Origin: Cloeon dipterum
Taxonomy: Eukaryota; Arthropoda; Insecta; Ephemeroptera; Baetidae
NCBI RefSeq assembly: GCF_949628265.1
Contig: NC_088788.1
Span: 4,836,001-4,900,000, forward strand
Length of the DNA: 64,000 nt
Reading direction: 5' to 3'
The notes under the pieces are model-generated. The model had not been told where the DNA came from. It worked only from the letters and a program-made list of their open reading frames with translations, and did not search any database. This document shows positions 1 to 12,561 of the stretch, piece by piece (the stretch's first letter is position 1; each line of letters begins with the position of its first letter). Position numbers and translations under genes: made by a program.

Positions 1-651
1 TTTATATAGTGTGAGTTGGCTGGCGTGCGATGGGCGCCCTAGTGAAGGTATTTGCATTTCACAAGAAGTTCATGTCGTGGAATTGGGTCGACACAAGAAC
101 AGGGCTGAGGAGGAGAAGGAAAAGCATATTATATTATACGCCGCACGCACTCTCATCACGCCGCAGAACTCACGGATCCCTTTCATCGCGTCGCTGCATT
201 ATGGAATGCGCATTTATTTTAATTTCCATTGCATTTCACACGCGCGCAACGCACTTGTCGCCTTGCTGCAGGAACACGAGCTCGCTCGCGCTTTAATGGA
301 GTTGTTAGAGGATTATGTAATACTAAAAGCTTATGGGGTCGCATGCTTTAAGCCCGTTTTTATGATAATACTGCGCTTCAGCTGGAAAATAAATATATGT
401 GGTGCTTAGATCTTAATAGGTAAAATATAATGGGGATTTTTTTTAACAGGAATTGCGCAGGGGCAAAGATTAATAATTATGATCAAACAATTTAGCTGTT
501 GTAGGTCGTCCTCCAAGTTTATTTTTTAAAGAATTAATTCTAAAACACGCAACCATCGTAACAAGACCAAAAAGCTATCATCAAAATCTAGTTTTTTTGT
601 CAATATACAGCTTGAATCAATTCTACCTTACTTTGTAATATATACTTTTTT
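1..651. other. window start, no recognised gene
   Basis: The first 400 bp are GC-richer and open in two overlapping plus-strand frames (11-409 and 30-296), but neither begins with a convincing start nor shows a known domain. A distal exon of a gene off the window is possible but unsupported. Confidence 0.5.
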
Positions 652-907
652 CAGCGGGGTCTAGATGTGCGATAAAATTGGTTCGCATTGCGCAGATCCA
701 AGATGGCGTCTGAATGTGGGAAACAATGGATTGCCGTACGAGTGTCAAGAGTTTGTTTTTACGATCCAAAAGTTCTAGTAATGCAAATTATACTTCACAA
801 TATTGACGAAAACTTGGTTCTTTTCGCGCATTTTCACGTGACCGTTTTTTCGCGCCTTTCTCCACCGGACGCCATATCTGCGCGTCGCACGAATCTGGCC
901 CCCGCTG
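652..907 (+). mobile_element. hAT-type MITE, family A, copy 1
   Basis: Starts CAGCGGGGTC and ends CCCCCGCTG, with flanking octamers ACTTTTTT and ATTTTTTC (6/8 identical). Internal landmarks of the family: AAGATGGCG near one end, a GTTTTTACGATCCAAAAG core, and CACGTGA plus GCCATAT near the other end. Confidence 0.85.
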
Positions 908-3515
908 ATTTTTTCTAGACTGATTTTAAATGAGAATTTTGTGTCTATTTTTAACACATTGTTGATGTCAATAGAACTAATTGAATTAGGAAAATCCAAT
1001 GTGAAATGTAAATAATTTTTTTATCTTTCATTTCACGTTCCTGCACTAGCGGAAAAGAAAACCGCAACTTGAAAAATGCTCGCGGTTGCTGACCAGAAGT
1101 GGAGCTCGCGTGGCAACTTGGCACCAAGAACAGAGCAACCAGAAACATCGGCGATTTGACTGCGAATAGTGTGTGGCTTCAGACACAAAGTTGTTTAACA
1201 CGTTTTTGCTTTTTACTATGTGCTGCAGCCAAGCTCAGACTTTATTTAGCATTTTATTCTGTTTTGCTTTTTGCGAGCTGCCGCGCCTCCACACACACAC
1301 ATAATAATCTATTTAATTAATCCCCCTTTTAGGTCTGTTTTATTTTCGTCGACGATGCATGTTTCTTGACAATAACGAGCTCAAAAGACTGTTTACAAAA
1401 TACACAAACGTAAAAGCCGCCTCGCGCGCACTCAGCAAACCCTTTAGACTTTAAATAGTTCCCTTCTCTCTTGGATTGCTACTCCGAATTCCTGCCTCAA
1501 GAGAATCGTCGTCTCGCACCCGCTTCCTCCTAAGATTAATTGCGAAGAGCAAAATTAATTAAGAGTAAGAGCGCTCACAGTGTGCTGCATAAAAAACGAG
1601 CTCGATAAACAACGCAGGCCACTCCGCGCGCATTCAGCATTTTTGCCAGAGAATAAGAGAACAATAATGTGCAGGACTGTGAATGCTACACGATCGACTA
1701 TTTATTTTTTGCTTCCACTCGTCAAACCAATGAGCAAGAATTACGCAATTTTAACCAAACTTAATTAGCAAGGTAAAAATTTGTCAAACTCTAGATGGGT
1801 TGGCTTCAGTGTTTTAACTTTTTCGATCTCTTAATGACAATTGAGTTTCATAGATTTTATTTAAAGCGAAAAAAAAATCTTTAGGAAACCAAAAGCCAAC
1901 TGATGAAGGAAACTTAACTATGTTATGTAACTGAAAAAGAGCCCATTTTTTGAGAGAGGGTTTTTATTGAAGTGTCTCAACAGCGTCTGAATTGTGCTAA
2001 AATTAATTTATGTATTTTAAAACCATCTTAAAGAGGATTGATACTGCAAAAGCCTGGAAAATGCTTGTTGCTAATGCATAAACTCGTCCCTTAGGATTCA
2101 GTTAAAGCCTAGATTGACCTAAGAAGCACTGTCATTTTTTTAGAAAATTGGCTGGAAAGTTAGCGTGCTTTTCAAACGGTAATGGCTGTCTCCTTACTTG
2201 AAATCCGATTTAATTTCAAAACCCAGAGTTTCCCCAATAAGTGGCATACACCGTTGAACAGATCTCGACGAGAGGAATAGGAATGTGCCAAGAAATTATA
2301 TTCAAGCACTCTAAATTGAGGAGAAAATTGACAAAATTTGAATTTTTACTGTAGGAACGTCCTTTTTACTATTTCAAATCGTTCAAAAAATTGTTTATCG
2401 ATCAATTGTTGTGGCATCCAACAATTCAAATAATTTTCAATTGTTGCCATGTATCATTCTTCTTAAATTAACTCTTTTTTACACCGAAACCATTATTTTG
2501 CTAGAAAAAGTCTAAATCCCTAATAATTTGTTTAACGACCCGGAAACGGAAGAGACAAAGTGACCACCGAATAATTGAAGGGCTGGCCTCTCTGGGGATC
2601 AAAGTGGCCAATCTGGTAATTGGCATTAATTTTGAAGGCGACAGGGCGAGCGTGCGAGCGTTAATCTGCCGCGCCGCACCTGCCCCTGGGGACAAGGCGC
2701 TCAGCTAGAGGGCGATAGACGGAGAGGCCGCTCGTCGTGAAATGTCACACGAATTCCGACTTTCGCTCTCTCGCCACCCTCTCTCTCTTCTCGCAGGGAA
2801 AGCGAGGGTGAATAGCCCTTAAGAGCGTTTTCGCGCTCTCGTCTCACTGAGGAAAGGTTAACCTAAAACACCTTGAAGATTTTTCAAGGGGAGATTGCAA
2901 CCTCTCTCTGCTTTAAATTTTGAACGAACGTACCGCTCTTGTTCCGCCTTGAAAGCACTTTCATGCTGCTAATTGTCACCATTCTGGCCGAGATCAAGCT
3001 TCTATTCTGTCATAATTTTTGTTAAGGGTTGCACGTTTAAGTTGAATTTGTGGATAAAAAAATACAATTGTTGAAGTTTTTCGCATAATAAAATTAATGT
3101 GAAAAAAATAGCAAAAACTTGTAAATAACTCTTTGTGATGCGATAATTTTATTTTAAACTTTTACGGCTGAAATAAAAATTTCTAAAATTTGCAGTAATG
3201 CTTGAGGCAGTAAATCAGTCACCTATTTCGTTTTTCTGAAGCAAAATAGTTTCAACCGCCTGTATTTTTAGTATTAAATTGATTATTTTTCTTAATTTCT
3301 TTGCATTTTATTTCAGAATATATTAGAAAATGTTCATGCTACTGCTTGGAGAAGTATCGATTGTGAACGGGTGTTGTTTTACGAATTTAGATGGAAATTC
3401 CATGGTGTACGCCGTGTAAGCAAAAAAAAAACACAATTTAAAATCCATTTATTATTGCAAAAATGGTCATTTCTAGATTTTAGAAATTATTTATATTATT
3501 TTATGTTACGTATAT
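908..3515. other. intergenic, no gene seen (apart from MITE B1)
   Basis: AT-rich with a short CA run at 1291-1301 and a CT-rich, GC-richer patch at about 2620-2850. Confidence 0.5.
2028..2466 (+). mobile_element. TTAA-bounded MITE, family B, copy 1
   Basis: Starts TTAAAGAGGATTGATACTG and ends GTATCATTCTTCTTAA, an imperfect inverted repeat inside TTAA. Internal landmarks: TGCATAAACTCGTCCC, CTCCTTACTTGAAATCCG, GATCTCGACGAGAGGAAT, and an AACAATT-rich end. Confidence 0.85.
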
Positions 3516-3772
3516 CATCGGGGACCAGATTCATGCGACGCGCAGATATGGCGTCCGGTGAAGCATATGGCGTGAAAAAACGGTCACGTGAAAATGCGTT
3601 GAAACAAACCAAGTTTTGGTCAATATTGTGTCATAATTTGCATTACTTGTACTAATTGTGTCTTTTGGATCGTAAAGACAAATCCAAAGAGAGCTTTTTG
3701 TTTCCCACATTCAGGCGCCATCTTGGATCTGCGCAGTGCTAACTAATTTTACCGCACATCTGGACCCCGCTG
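3516..3772 (-). mobile_element. hAT-type MITE, family A, copy 2
   Basis: Inverted relative to copy 1. Terminus reads CATCGGGGACC (one substitution) and the other end GGACCCCGCTG; flanks ACGTATAT and ACGTAAAT (7/8). Confidence 0.88.
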
Positions 3773-4623
3773 ACGTAAATGTGTTACATTTAACTCGATT
3801 GGCGTTTAAAAAACATCTGAGATTTTTGTAAAAACCAAACACTCATACAAAATTATAGTCCCGATCATTATGGGGACGATTTCAGACCGTTGAAAATTAA
3901 TTTTAATGTTTAAATTAAATGTAATAAAAGTGAATTGCAGAGTTTGCCAAATTTCAGGCGAGATATTAAGAATATTTTTCAAAGATTACTAGGCAAAATG
4001 GGATTATATTTACTTTTTTGGAATGGTAGCTGATTTTTGCATGTAATTAAATTGCTTTGAATTAAATATTTTGAGCCCGTTTAAAATACACGACCCTGTT
4101 CGTAAAAAATGGTAAAAAGCAGTCTTGTTCATTGCACTCTAGAAAATCTTCATTTCTCTTTTTAATCCAAGCTTGAGAGCAACTACTTCATCTTAATAAT
4201 TTTCTTTACTTTTATTTCAAGACCGCCGGCTTGATTTGATAAGAATAATGAAGATTTATAAGAAAAGTAAATAGTCATAAGCCTTGGAAATGACCTCGCA
4301 AGCGTGTAGGAGTTTGTTTTCCTGCCTGAATTACAAGATTAATTTCGCATCCTTCTGCGCACTCTTCATCAAGGAAATAATGCCTGAGCTGAGCTGGTCA
4401 TACTATTTGTCATTCCGTAGACGACACGGAGTCGGGTGCAGCGCCGCGCCGCGCGGCCGTGCTCGCTCATTCCGCTGACCCCACGACATGACGACGCGTG
4501 TGGCGCATAATTACGCATCCATGAGCTCGCCGGCCAGCCGGCTCCCACAACGAACCATTTCCTCACTTTGCGCGGGCAATCATGTCCGCTGTGCAATTAT
4601 TTTCTATTAGTCAAAAGTTCGCG

Positions 4624-4667
4624 CCGGCCGCGCTCCAAATCAACTCCCCAGCCGGCCGCGCTCCAAA
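4624..4667. repeat. 17-bp direct repeat in a GC-rich island
   Basis: GCCGGCCGCGCTCCAAA occurs at 4624-4640 and again at 4651-4667, in otherwise AT-rich DNA. Confidence 0.85.
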
Positions 4668-5730
4668 CTGTTTGCCGCTGCTCCGCCGAAACAATCCTTC
4701 ACGTCGTGGTGTTCGTTACAGTTTTGTTTTGTTTGAAATAAAATAATATTTATTTTAAGAATCCTCTTTTATGTAGAGTTATTTATGATCTTCTTAGTTG
4801 TCATATTATCGAAGAGAAGAGCGACGTCAAGGGGGGTTGAAGGCAATTTTCGCCCCTTTTGTCCGACCAATTGACTGACTACAGGTGGGCCATCGCCTGA
4901 TATTAAGCCAATTACGACCAGGAAATAATAAAAAGCGGCACTCGCTGTGCCCGAAATGCTGTCTTTTAACGCGAGTGTGTACTTGGAACAAAATTGCAAC
5001 AGTTGGTGGCCGTTAAGCCAAATTTATCGCCGCACAAAGCTAAAAACATTTTCGGATCAAACTGTCGGCGGCACTGAAAGCAAATTAACTTACTTTCGCC
5101 GTTCGAAAACGACTCTAGCAAACTTGCGCCTATTTTTATCCTCTCTCTTGCAGCCCTTTTGTTTTGGTCCTCACGGAAATTATAGGGTCAGTTGGCGCAC
5201 AAGGAGATAGCATATAATGACACACACACACCCGAGATTTACAACGGGAGAGGCTCACATGAGGCTCAGCACGCAAACCCTCAAGTTCCAATCGATTACA
5301 ACTGAAGCGGATATAGCGTCTGGAAAACAGGATTCTCGGAAAGGCTGCCCTATTTCTCGTCACGCGAGAAGGAAAATCCATCAATTGTTGACTGCTAAAT
5401 TAGTTTTCAATCAGAAACTTTGTATGAAGTTTCCCGGAAACTTGACTCTATTTAAGTGTTTTGTTATTGTTGTACTCTCTTTGGCCTATTACCGACCTTA
5501 GTGAGGCGCCATGGTTTACTATTACGTTAATTATTAAAACGCAGACGAGACTTTGACAAAATTAACTGGCGCACAGGGGTTGCTGCTCAACAGAGAGAAG
5601 GTCACCACTGCAGTTATCAATCACATGCCTGGATAATTTTTTGTTGAATTGGGACCAAAATTTATTTCAATTTTTGTTGCGCAAGAAGCAATTTATTTTG
5701 TAAATAATCAATATCTTCAATGTGCAAGAA

Positions 5731-6176
5731 TTAAAGTGTAAAGATACAGGGCAACAATTAAAAATAATTTGAATTTTTGGGTGCCATAAGCAATTGGTTG
5801 ATAAACAATTTGTTCAACAATTTGCAATAATAAAAAATGGACCTTCCTACAATAAAAATTCTAATTTTGCCAATTTTCTCCAAAATTTACAGTGCTTGAA
5901 CATACATATTTTCTTGGCAAATTTCGATTCCTCTCGTCGAGATCTGTCCAATTGTGTATGCCACTTATTGGGGAAACTCTTGGTTTTGAAATTAAATCAG
6001 ATTTCAAGTAAGGAGACAGCCATTACCATTTGAAAAGCACGCTAACTTTCCGCCAATTTTCTCAAAATATTACAGTGCTTTTTAGGTCAATTTAGGCTTT
6101 AATCGAATCTTAAGGGACGAGTTTATGCATTGGCAACAAGCATTTTCCAGGCTTTCACAGTAACATTCCTCTTTAA
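5731..6176 (-). mobile_element. TTAA-bounded MITE, family B, copy 2
   Basis: Same family as 2028-2466 in reverse orientation, from TTAAAGTGTAAAGATAC to CATTCCTCTTTAA. Confidence 0.85.
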
Positions 6177-8108
6177 AAAAACCTTCTAACTTTCAGGCGT
6201 TTTAATTTTTCATAAAAAAATGCAGTGCTCTCCCGGCTCTCCTTAATCCTAGGTAAATTTTAAGAGTAACTCGATTCCTAAGGACAGGTACATATGTGAA
6301 TTAGAAACATGTATTTTTAGGTATTAATATTTAAAAACTTATCTCATGCGTTTGTAAACTAAATGTTCAAAATGATTTGAAATTCTCGTTTTCAGTAAAT
6401 CTGAAATAATAAAAAAAACTGCAGCACCGACTTTCACATAAAACATTACACTTTGTTTTCCTTGGTATAAAACAGACAAATAAAACCGAACTAAATAGGA
6501 TTCCTTATCAGAAAGTGCGGCGCACTAGAAAAGTTAATTAACTATAGCACATTACTGGCGTAGTGAAGATGAGAACGAGTTCGCAAACGATTAAATTTTA
6601 AAACCAGCAGCGTTGATGGGATCGCAAGAGGCAAGAGGATGGGACGAAAACACATAGCAGTAATTCTTTTGATAGCTCAGCGCACTTGCTATCAAACACA
6701 GTCCATAAAGCAAGTGCAACTCGCCATTGTGCGCAGCTTGCAGCAACACAATTGCACAATGCGACTCCAGCTCTAGCGAAACCGTATATACAGACTCACT
6801 CACTCACAGAGATAGAGATAGAGAGACACGCGCAAATTCTGAGCCGTCAATTACTTAAATAGTGTAGCAGTAACGCCGCCGCGCATTCAGCGCAGCCTTG
6901 GCGATGCAATCCGAGTGTCAGCAGCAGCTCGGAAATCAACCGATCGCTGACAATGAGCATCCCTGCTACGCACAATTGAGTTATTTGTGCGTTATTGTCG
7001 TTATACATATACATACTATATACAGTATAATGACACGCCATGTACACACGCCGAGACCGAGCCGACTTTTCTCTTTCTCTCTCTCGACTGCTGCTGTCAC
7101 TTCTGGAGGACGGAGAACAAGAGAGCTCGGTGACATCTCTTTGAAACAATCATACATTTTGTATAAGGAGATAGTGCTGTTGCTGTTACATTGCAAAATA
7201 AATTCAAGGAAAAATCTGGATTATACGTACAAGGATTTATTTATAAAGAAAATAGATTATTAGTTGGCAAGGGGTCAAAAGAGTACAGATTGATGAATTT
7301 AATTTTCGAAAGAAAAATTTAATCTTTTTGTAAGTAGTATTTTGAACTCGTTAAAGAAATAAATATCAAATATATCTCAGCATGGTTGGTTTTTCCATAT
7401 TTTAAATAAAAAACTTCATCCTCGTTGCTTTGATTTAATATTTTCTTCCGTGAAAATGAGCTCTATGTACTGTGAAGTCAAAACTCGTGGTAAAGAAAGA
7501 TTAAATAGGAGGAAGTTTTAAAGTAACGAGAATGAAATGCGTTTTAATGAAAATTTATCCTTTTGGTATTTCGCTGTTGAAAAACAAAACCTAAACCAAA
7601 TTTTTGTCTCTGTTCACTAAATTTTCTATCACTATTTCATTATTTTTAAATAACTGAAATCTCGAAAAATCTTTGTTAGCAATGTTTAATTTACGCCAAA
7701 ATAAACCTCTGGTAGCGTTGTAATTTTTCTGAAAAGCTACTGCAAAGTTTCTATAATTTAAAATGCAAGCACAGTCTACCTACTCCTGAAATCTGTTTTA
7801 TTTCATAGCGAAGAGTGCTCACGGATATGCGGCACACACCTTTAATTGAATGGATCGCGGCGAGAAAAGTCGAAAAATAAAATATATCTTAAATATTTTA
7901 AGAAAATTTGCAACATTTGATTTAATTGGCTTAGCAAGGTTATCTTTTAATTAAGCATCTCATTTCAATTTAAATTTTAGTAAAAGGAAAAACTCGCAAA
8001 TTTAAAAATATTCGGAATGTACGCATGGCCTTGACTAAATTGATCAATCAAATATGCACAAAATGCTACATTCTGTTATGTATACGTGAATTTTAATTGG
8101 TTTTTACC

Positions 8109-8119
8109 TATATAAAAGG
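8109..8119 (+). promoter_or_regulatory. canonical TATA box without a recognised gene
   Basis: TATATAAAAGG followed by GCTGG, a strong core-promoter match. I find no convincing coding exon downstream on the plus strand, so it may be chance, a non-coding RNA promoter or part of an unseen gene. Confidence 0.3.
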
Positions 8120-10039
8120 CTGGACTGCCGTAATTCATCCTATATACGTCGGCCGTTGTTTATTTATTTATGTAGCATGCGTGTTAATTAAATACACTTT
8201 GCCCTTTTGCCACTCGTGTTGCTAGGCTTGTTATGGTTCACGGTGCTAATTGAGTATGTGTGTGAATTTTGATTCGCGCCTTCAGCGATTGTTAATTGAC
8301 TCACGTATACCTTGAGGAAGGTAATTAAGGAAACTTGTCCTCGCTGTTCGCGACATTTTCTCTTACTAAACAACGCGCGCTGCTGTTATTCTATACTGCA
8401 CCGCATGCGATTCCGCCATATATGTCTTGATTGGCGACGAAAAGGAAGAGAAAATTCATCTACTTTGGTCACGGCGGCTACGCCTGCTTTGACAAAGTCA
8501 CGTCCCAGAGTTGCGGGAAGTAAATGTACAGAGGAATTTTTATGCGAATAATTTCAAGTCCGTATTTGAGTTGAACATCAGACCGCATTTTTTCACTAAA
8601 CCTAATTTTTTTCTGTACCATTTGCAACACAGACAAATTAAATATATTCAAATTAAGCTAAAATTCCAAATTATATAATATATTGTGTAACATAAGACTA
8701 GACCGCGGTATTAAAAATTTAAACAGGACCTATGCACAACTCAATTAATTTTGTTGCTATTCCCTTTTTTAGTTTTTAATAAAATGTCATTAATTGGTGG
8801 CTTTTACCAGTTTAATTCTTTCCTATTTAACATATAATTAAAATAAAATCGATTATCTTCTAACAAAAATACCCTTGGAATATTTTCGTAGCTTCGGCAT
8901 TGGAGGCTTTTGTGTCAGTTGTGCCTGTTGAGAGTGAAACCTTATAGCAAAATGCGGACATTTCACTCTCGGAAAAGCTCGGCGAATTATTCCCCATCGA
9001 GTCAGCCATTCGGATAAGAGGCGCCTGCAATTTGTCATTTTGTTTTATGGCCGTCAGCTGGATGTGCAACCTAGCTTTATACGCGCTCCAGCTCGTATTT
9101 ATGTAACGCGTCTCGCCCTCAGCTTTAATCGCCGCGGCGGCACCAGCGCGCGATTTCTGCCTGGCGAACGACCTTATCGCATCACGGGTATATATAATTA
9201 AAAACGTCTCAAAAATCAGGTTTTTCATTTTCAGAAAATTGTTATAGGCTCACATAAGAAAGTGATTCACCAGCTTAACTTTGCGTGAGGAAAGGCAGTA
9301 AAATTATATACGGAAATCGCGTTTCGCCGAGCAGTTTGTGTTTTTCAAAAGGTCAAGTTCAAAATAATGCTTTTGGAATTTCATACTTTTGTAGATTTCC
9401 TAATCAACTAGCATGTTTTTATGATACATAATCTTCTAATAAAATTTAATTAAATTACTGTCGCGAGCTTAAAAAAATCTTTGTTTACGTGGTTTTGGGA
9501 ACTCTAAATGGGTTTGGAAATTTTTACTCGCATATTTTCTTAAAGAATTTGTTGCATTGCAAATGATATAAAATACAATTGTTTCACGTGGTTTGAGCTC
9601 TAAAAAACTTTTCTTTGGTTAGATTCAGATGGCTTTCACTACATTTGGAATTTTTCAAAGCCCTAAAATTATTCCCATCCACAGCGACTGACGTTGCTCA
9701 TCAAGAAAAATTCCCATCCCAATTTTCAGTTTTCATTTCATTTTATTAATTGATTTTACAACGGTTTATCCCGATGGTGGAGATTAAAAAAATACAAAAA
9801 TAATCATCAGCAGTTATTTACCCCAAAAATAAAATTTTGAATCAAATGATCGTTGAAAACGTCTGCCTGAACTCTTGTCCGAGTCACTATGAAAAGAGAA
9901 ACGAGTAACGGAATTGACAACCTCGCACAACTCGCATATCCCTGCGATATAAATATGAGTAAAAATCAACTGGGCCAAAAATTACATCCTTTATTCAAAG
10001 GGTGAAAATATCGAGAAAAAAATCTAAAAGGGAAAATAT

Positions 10040-10290
10040 CAGCGGGGTCCAGATGTGCGTTAAAATTGGTTCTCATTGCGCAGATCCAAGATGGCGTCTG
10101 AATGTGGGAAGCAAAAAGCTCTCTTTGGATTGCCGCACGAGTGTCAAGAGTTTGTTTTTACGATCCAAAAGACACAATTAGTGCAAAGCAATGCAAATTA
10201 TTCTTTTCGCGCATTTTCACGTGATCTTTTTTTCGCGCCACACTCCACCGGACGCCATATCTGCGCATCACACGAATCTGGACCACGCTG
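10040..10290 (+). mobile_element. hAT-type MITE, family A, copy 3
   Basis: CAGCGGGGTCC to GGACCACGCTG; flanks GAAAATAT and GAAGTTAT (6/8). It has lost about 15 bp around the GACAAAAACTTG segment found in other copies. Confidence 0.86.
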
Positions 10291-10899
10291 GAAGTTATAT
10301 AAATTTTGTGTATCTTCCAATGAAGAGGATTTAATGGCAAAGTATGCTGAGAGACTATTTTTATTATTTGAAATTTACGAAATTTAGTAACCATCAACTC
10401 ACAATCAGAATTGTGAAGCAAGTGAAATGCATGCAACCTTGGTGACGCCGTCTACTCGTAGGCTGCACTAATGGCCGTTTATTTTTGCATCTTTCGCACA
10501 GCCAAAAGAGTGTGAATGACTCCTCTGGCGCGAGTTTTATATTAGACGCTCGACGGCCAAAATAAATCCGGCGTGCACCGTTCACTTCCACACGAAAATA
10601 GCGAGTCCAAACTTGTGCCAGTTCAAATGTTACGGCCGTTCTATTTATGCTAATTACCCGCTCAAGGCCACCCTTTCGCATCCCTCGTTCGGATCGCACA
10701 GCTGTTCACTCTCACTCATCCCGCGCACGTTAAACGCTTTCAGCTGCGTTTCGCCACCAAATCTTATATGAGTGCGCAAAAAGCGACAGCTTAAGTGTCG
10801 TTTGCATGATAAATTATTCCGAGTTTGGAATTTGTACGTTTATTTTTGAACTAATTTAATAGCTCAGTTATTTCGGATGGATCATCACCTTGTGTCCAT

Positions 10900-11163
10900 C
10901 AGCGGGGGCCAAATTCGTGCGTCCGGCGGAGTATTATGGCGCGAAAAAACGGCCACGTGAAAATGCACGAAAAGAAGCAAGTTTTCGTCAATATTGTGAC
11001 GTATAATTTGCATTACTTGGACTAATTGTGTCTTTTGGATCGTAAAAACAAACTCTTGACTCTCGTACTGCAATCCAAAGAGAGCTTTTTGTTTCCCACA
11101 TTCAGACGCCATCTTGGATCTGCGCAGTGCGAACCAATTTTACCGCCCATCTGGCCCCCGCTG
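10900..11163 (-). mobile_element. hAT-type MITE, family A, copy 4
   Basis: CAGCGGGGGCC to GGCCCCCGCTG with a perfect 8-bp target duplication GTGTCCAT (10892-10899 and 11164-11171). This copy helps define the family ends. Confidence 0.95.
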
Positions 11164-12157
11164 GTGTCCATTTAATTAATTAAGGAAATGTAGACTCTAT
11201 AGTGTCTTCAAATAAAAAGGGTTGCAAAAAAGAACACAAATTAATTTAAGGAGAAAAGCCATTTTAAACTCGAAAATTTTCTACTATTGGGATTATCGTT
11301 GGTCTTTTATCTTCTTTTATACCAATATCTCGATATCGTATTACTTTTAATTCAATTAAATTTATTGTTAGGGTTTTTATCCAAATGCATTACATTCCAA
11401 AATATAAAACAATCCCTTTTTTCAACAGCTTTTCATAACATTTTAAATATTGTGTCATTTCCGACTGAAATTTTCTGTTTGCGAATGAGTTCCAAATAAA
11501 TATATTTTGCCGTTTTAGCCTGTGTGATTTTGGAAAGCACGTGCTGTAAAAACAAACACGCACACAAGTTTGAATACACAGGCACACAAAGCATTATTCG
11601 TGAGTAAATCTCCGGCAACCAAACAAGCAAAGCCGGTTCGCAATCAGACTAACTAAAGCAGGTGCTGCGGAACAGCGCGTCTCTATTCATACACATAAAT
11701 ATTTCGCCCGCACAAAATCCGGCATCCTTAATGAACGGGCCTGAATCCACTTTCCAATTAGGGCAGCAAAGCCTGGTGCGCTTTTACCGCATTTTGACTG
11801 CGCGTTTCACGCTGCTTGAGGACAAATAATTATGATTCGCCAAACCCACCCAACCCGCACGGTGGTGTGTGTGTGCATGCGTGCGAATTCCACGTAGGCA
11901 AAATGCACCCCTGGTATGTATGTGCGCGTGGTCCGGAGGTTTTCCGTACTCATGAGCAGCCAGTGGCGTAACGTCACTTAATTGGCTCGTTGAAAATTCA
12001 CTGGAATAACACAATGTTACTTTCAGCTGGGTACGTTTCTCCTCGTTAAACACACCTGTTTTATTTATAGCCTTCTCAAAAGCGTTTCAAAGACATCCAG
12101 AATATAGCTTCAAATTTATTGCAGCTTGAAATTATGTTTATTCGATATTTTTTCTTA

Positions 12158-12561
12158 TTAAAGAATGTCTTTGACGAAGTTTCTGAGCACACCAATCGAT
12201 TCTTGAGGGTCGAATTAGGGAAAGTGGACATTTTTTCCGAACGAAATGTCCCACGCGACGTACGTAGCACAAGTAGAACTTTTTCCCGCCAAAACAATAT
12301 GAATGTGAGAACTGCGCATGCGTTAGAGCTGGTGTGGCCGAGGAGAGGCGTCACGTCAGCCGCTAGCAGCCGGCGGTTGGCGTGTGCCAGCTCTGACACA
12401 TGCGCATTTCTCACATATCATATTTTTGGCGGTAAAAAAGTTTTACTTTTGCTACGCACGTCGCACTGCACTTTTTTGGTCGGAAAAATATCCATTTTAC
12501 CTATTTCGACCCTCAAGAATCGATTGGTGCGCTCAGAAACTTCGTAAAAGACGGTCTTTAA
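12158..12561. mobile_element. foldback MITE, family D, copy 1
   Basis: Ends TTAAAGAATGTCTTTGACG and (complemented) TTAAAGACCGTCTTTTACG. The arms contain ACGAAGTTTCTGAGC, AATCGATTCTTGAGGGTCG and CGTGCGTAGC-like segments and meet near GCCGCTAGCAGCC. A 142-codon open frame across it is an accident of the palindrome. Confidence 0.88.

Larger units (their letters stand above)
3773..10039. other. intergenic, no gene seen (apart from MITE B2)
   Basis: AT-rich background with GC-richer islands at about 4430-4720, 6590-7150, 8320-8520 and 8880-9180. These could be regulatory DNA or non-coding exons; no coding signal was recognised. Confidence 0.45.

Noticed and set aside
11..409. 132-codon open frame at the window start
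   Set aside because: Begins at GTG, overlaps another open frame, and shows no domain or splice context; probably chance in a GC-richer patch.
688..918. Recurring short frames starting MRRSKMASECGKQ here, at 10076 and (as MASECGKQ) in other copies
   Set aside because: They are readings of the hAT-type MITE sequence; stops and frames differ among copies, so there is no protein constraint.
12119..12547. 142-codon plus-strand frame and its minus-strand partner
   Set aside because: Both lie within the foldback element D1 and arise from its palindromic arms.
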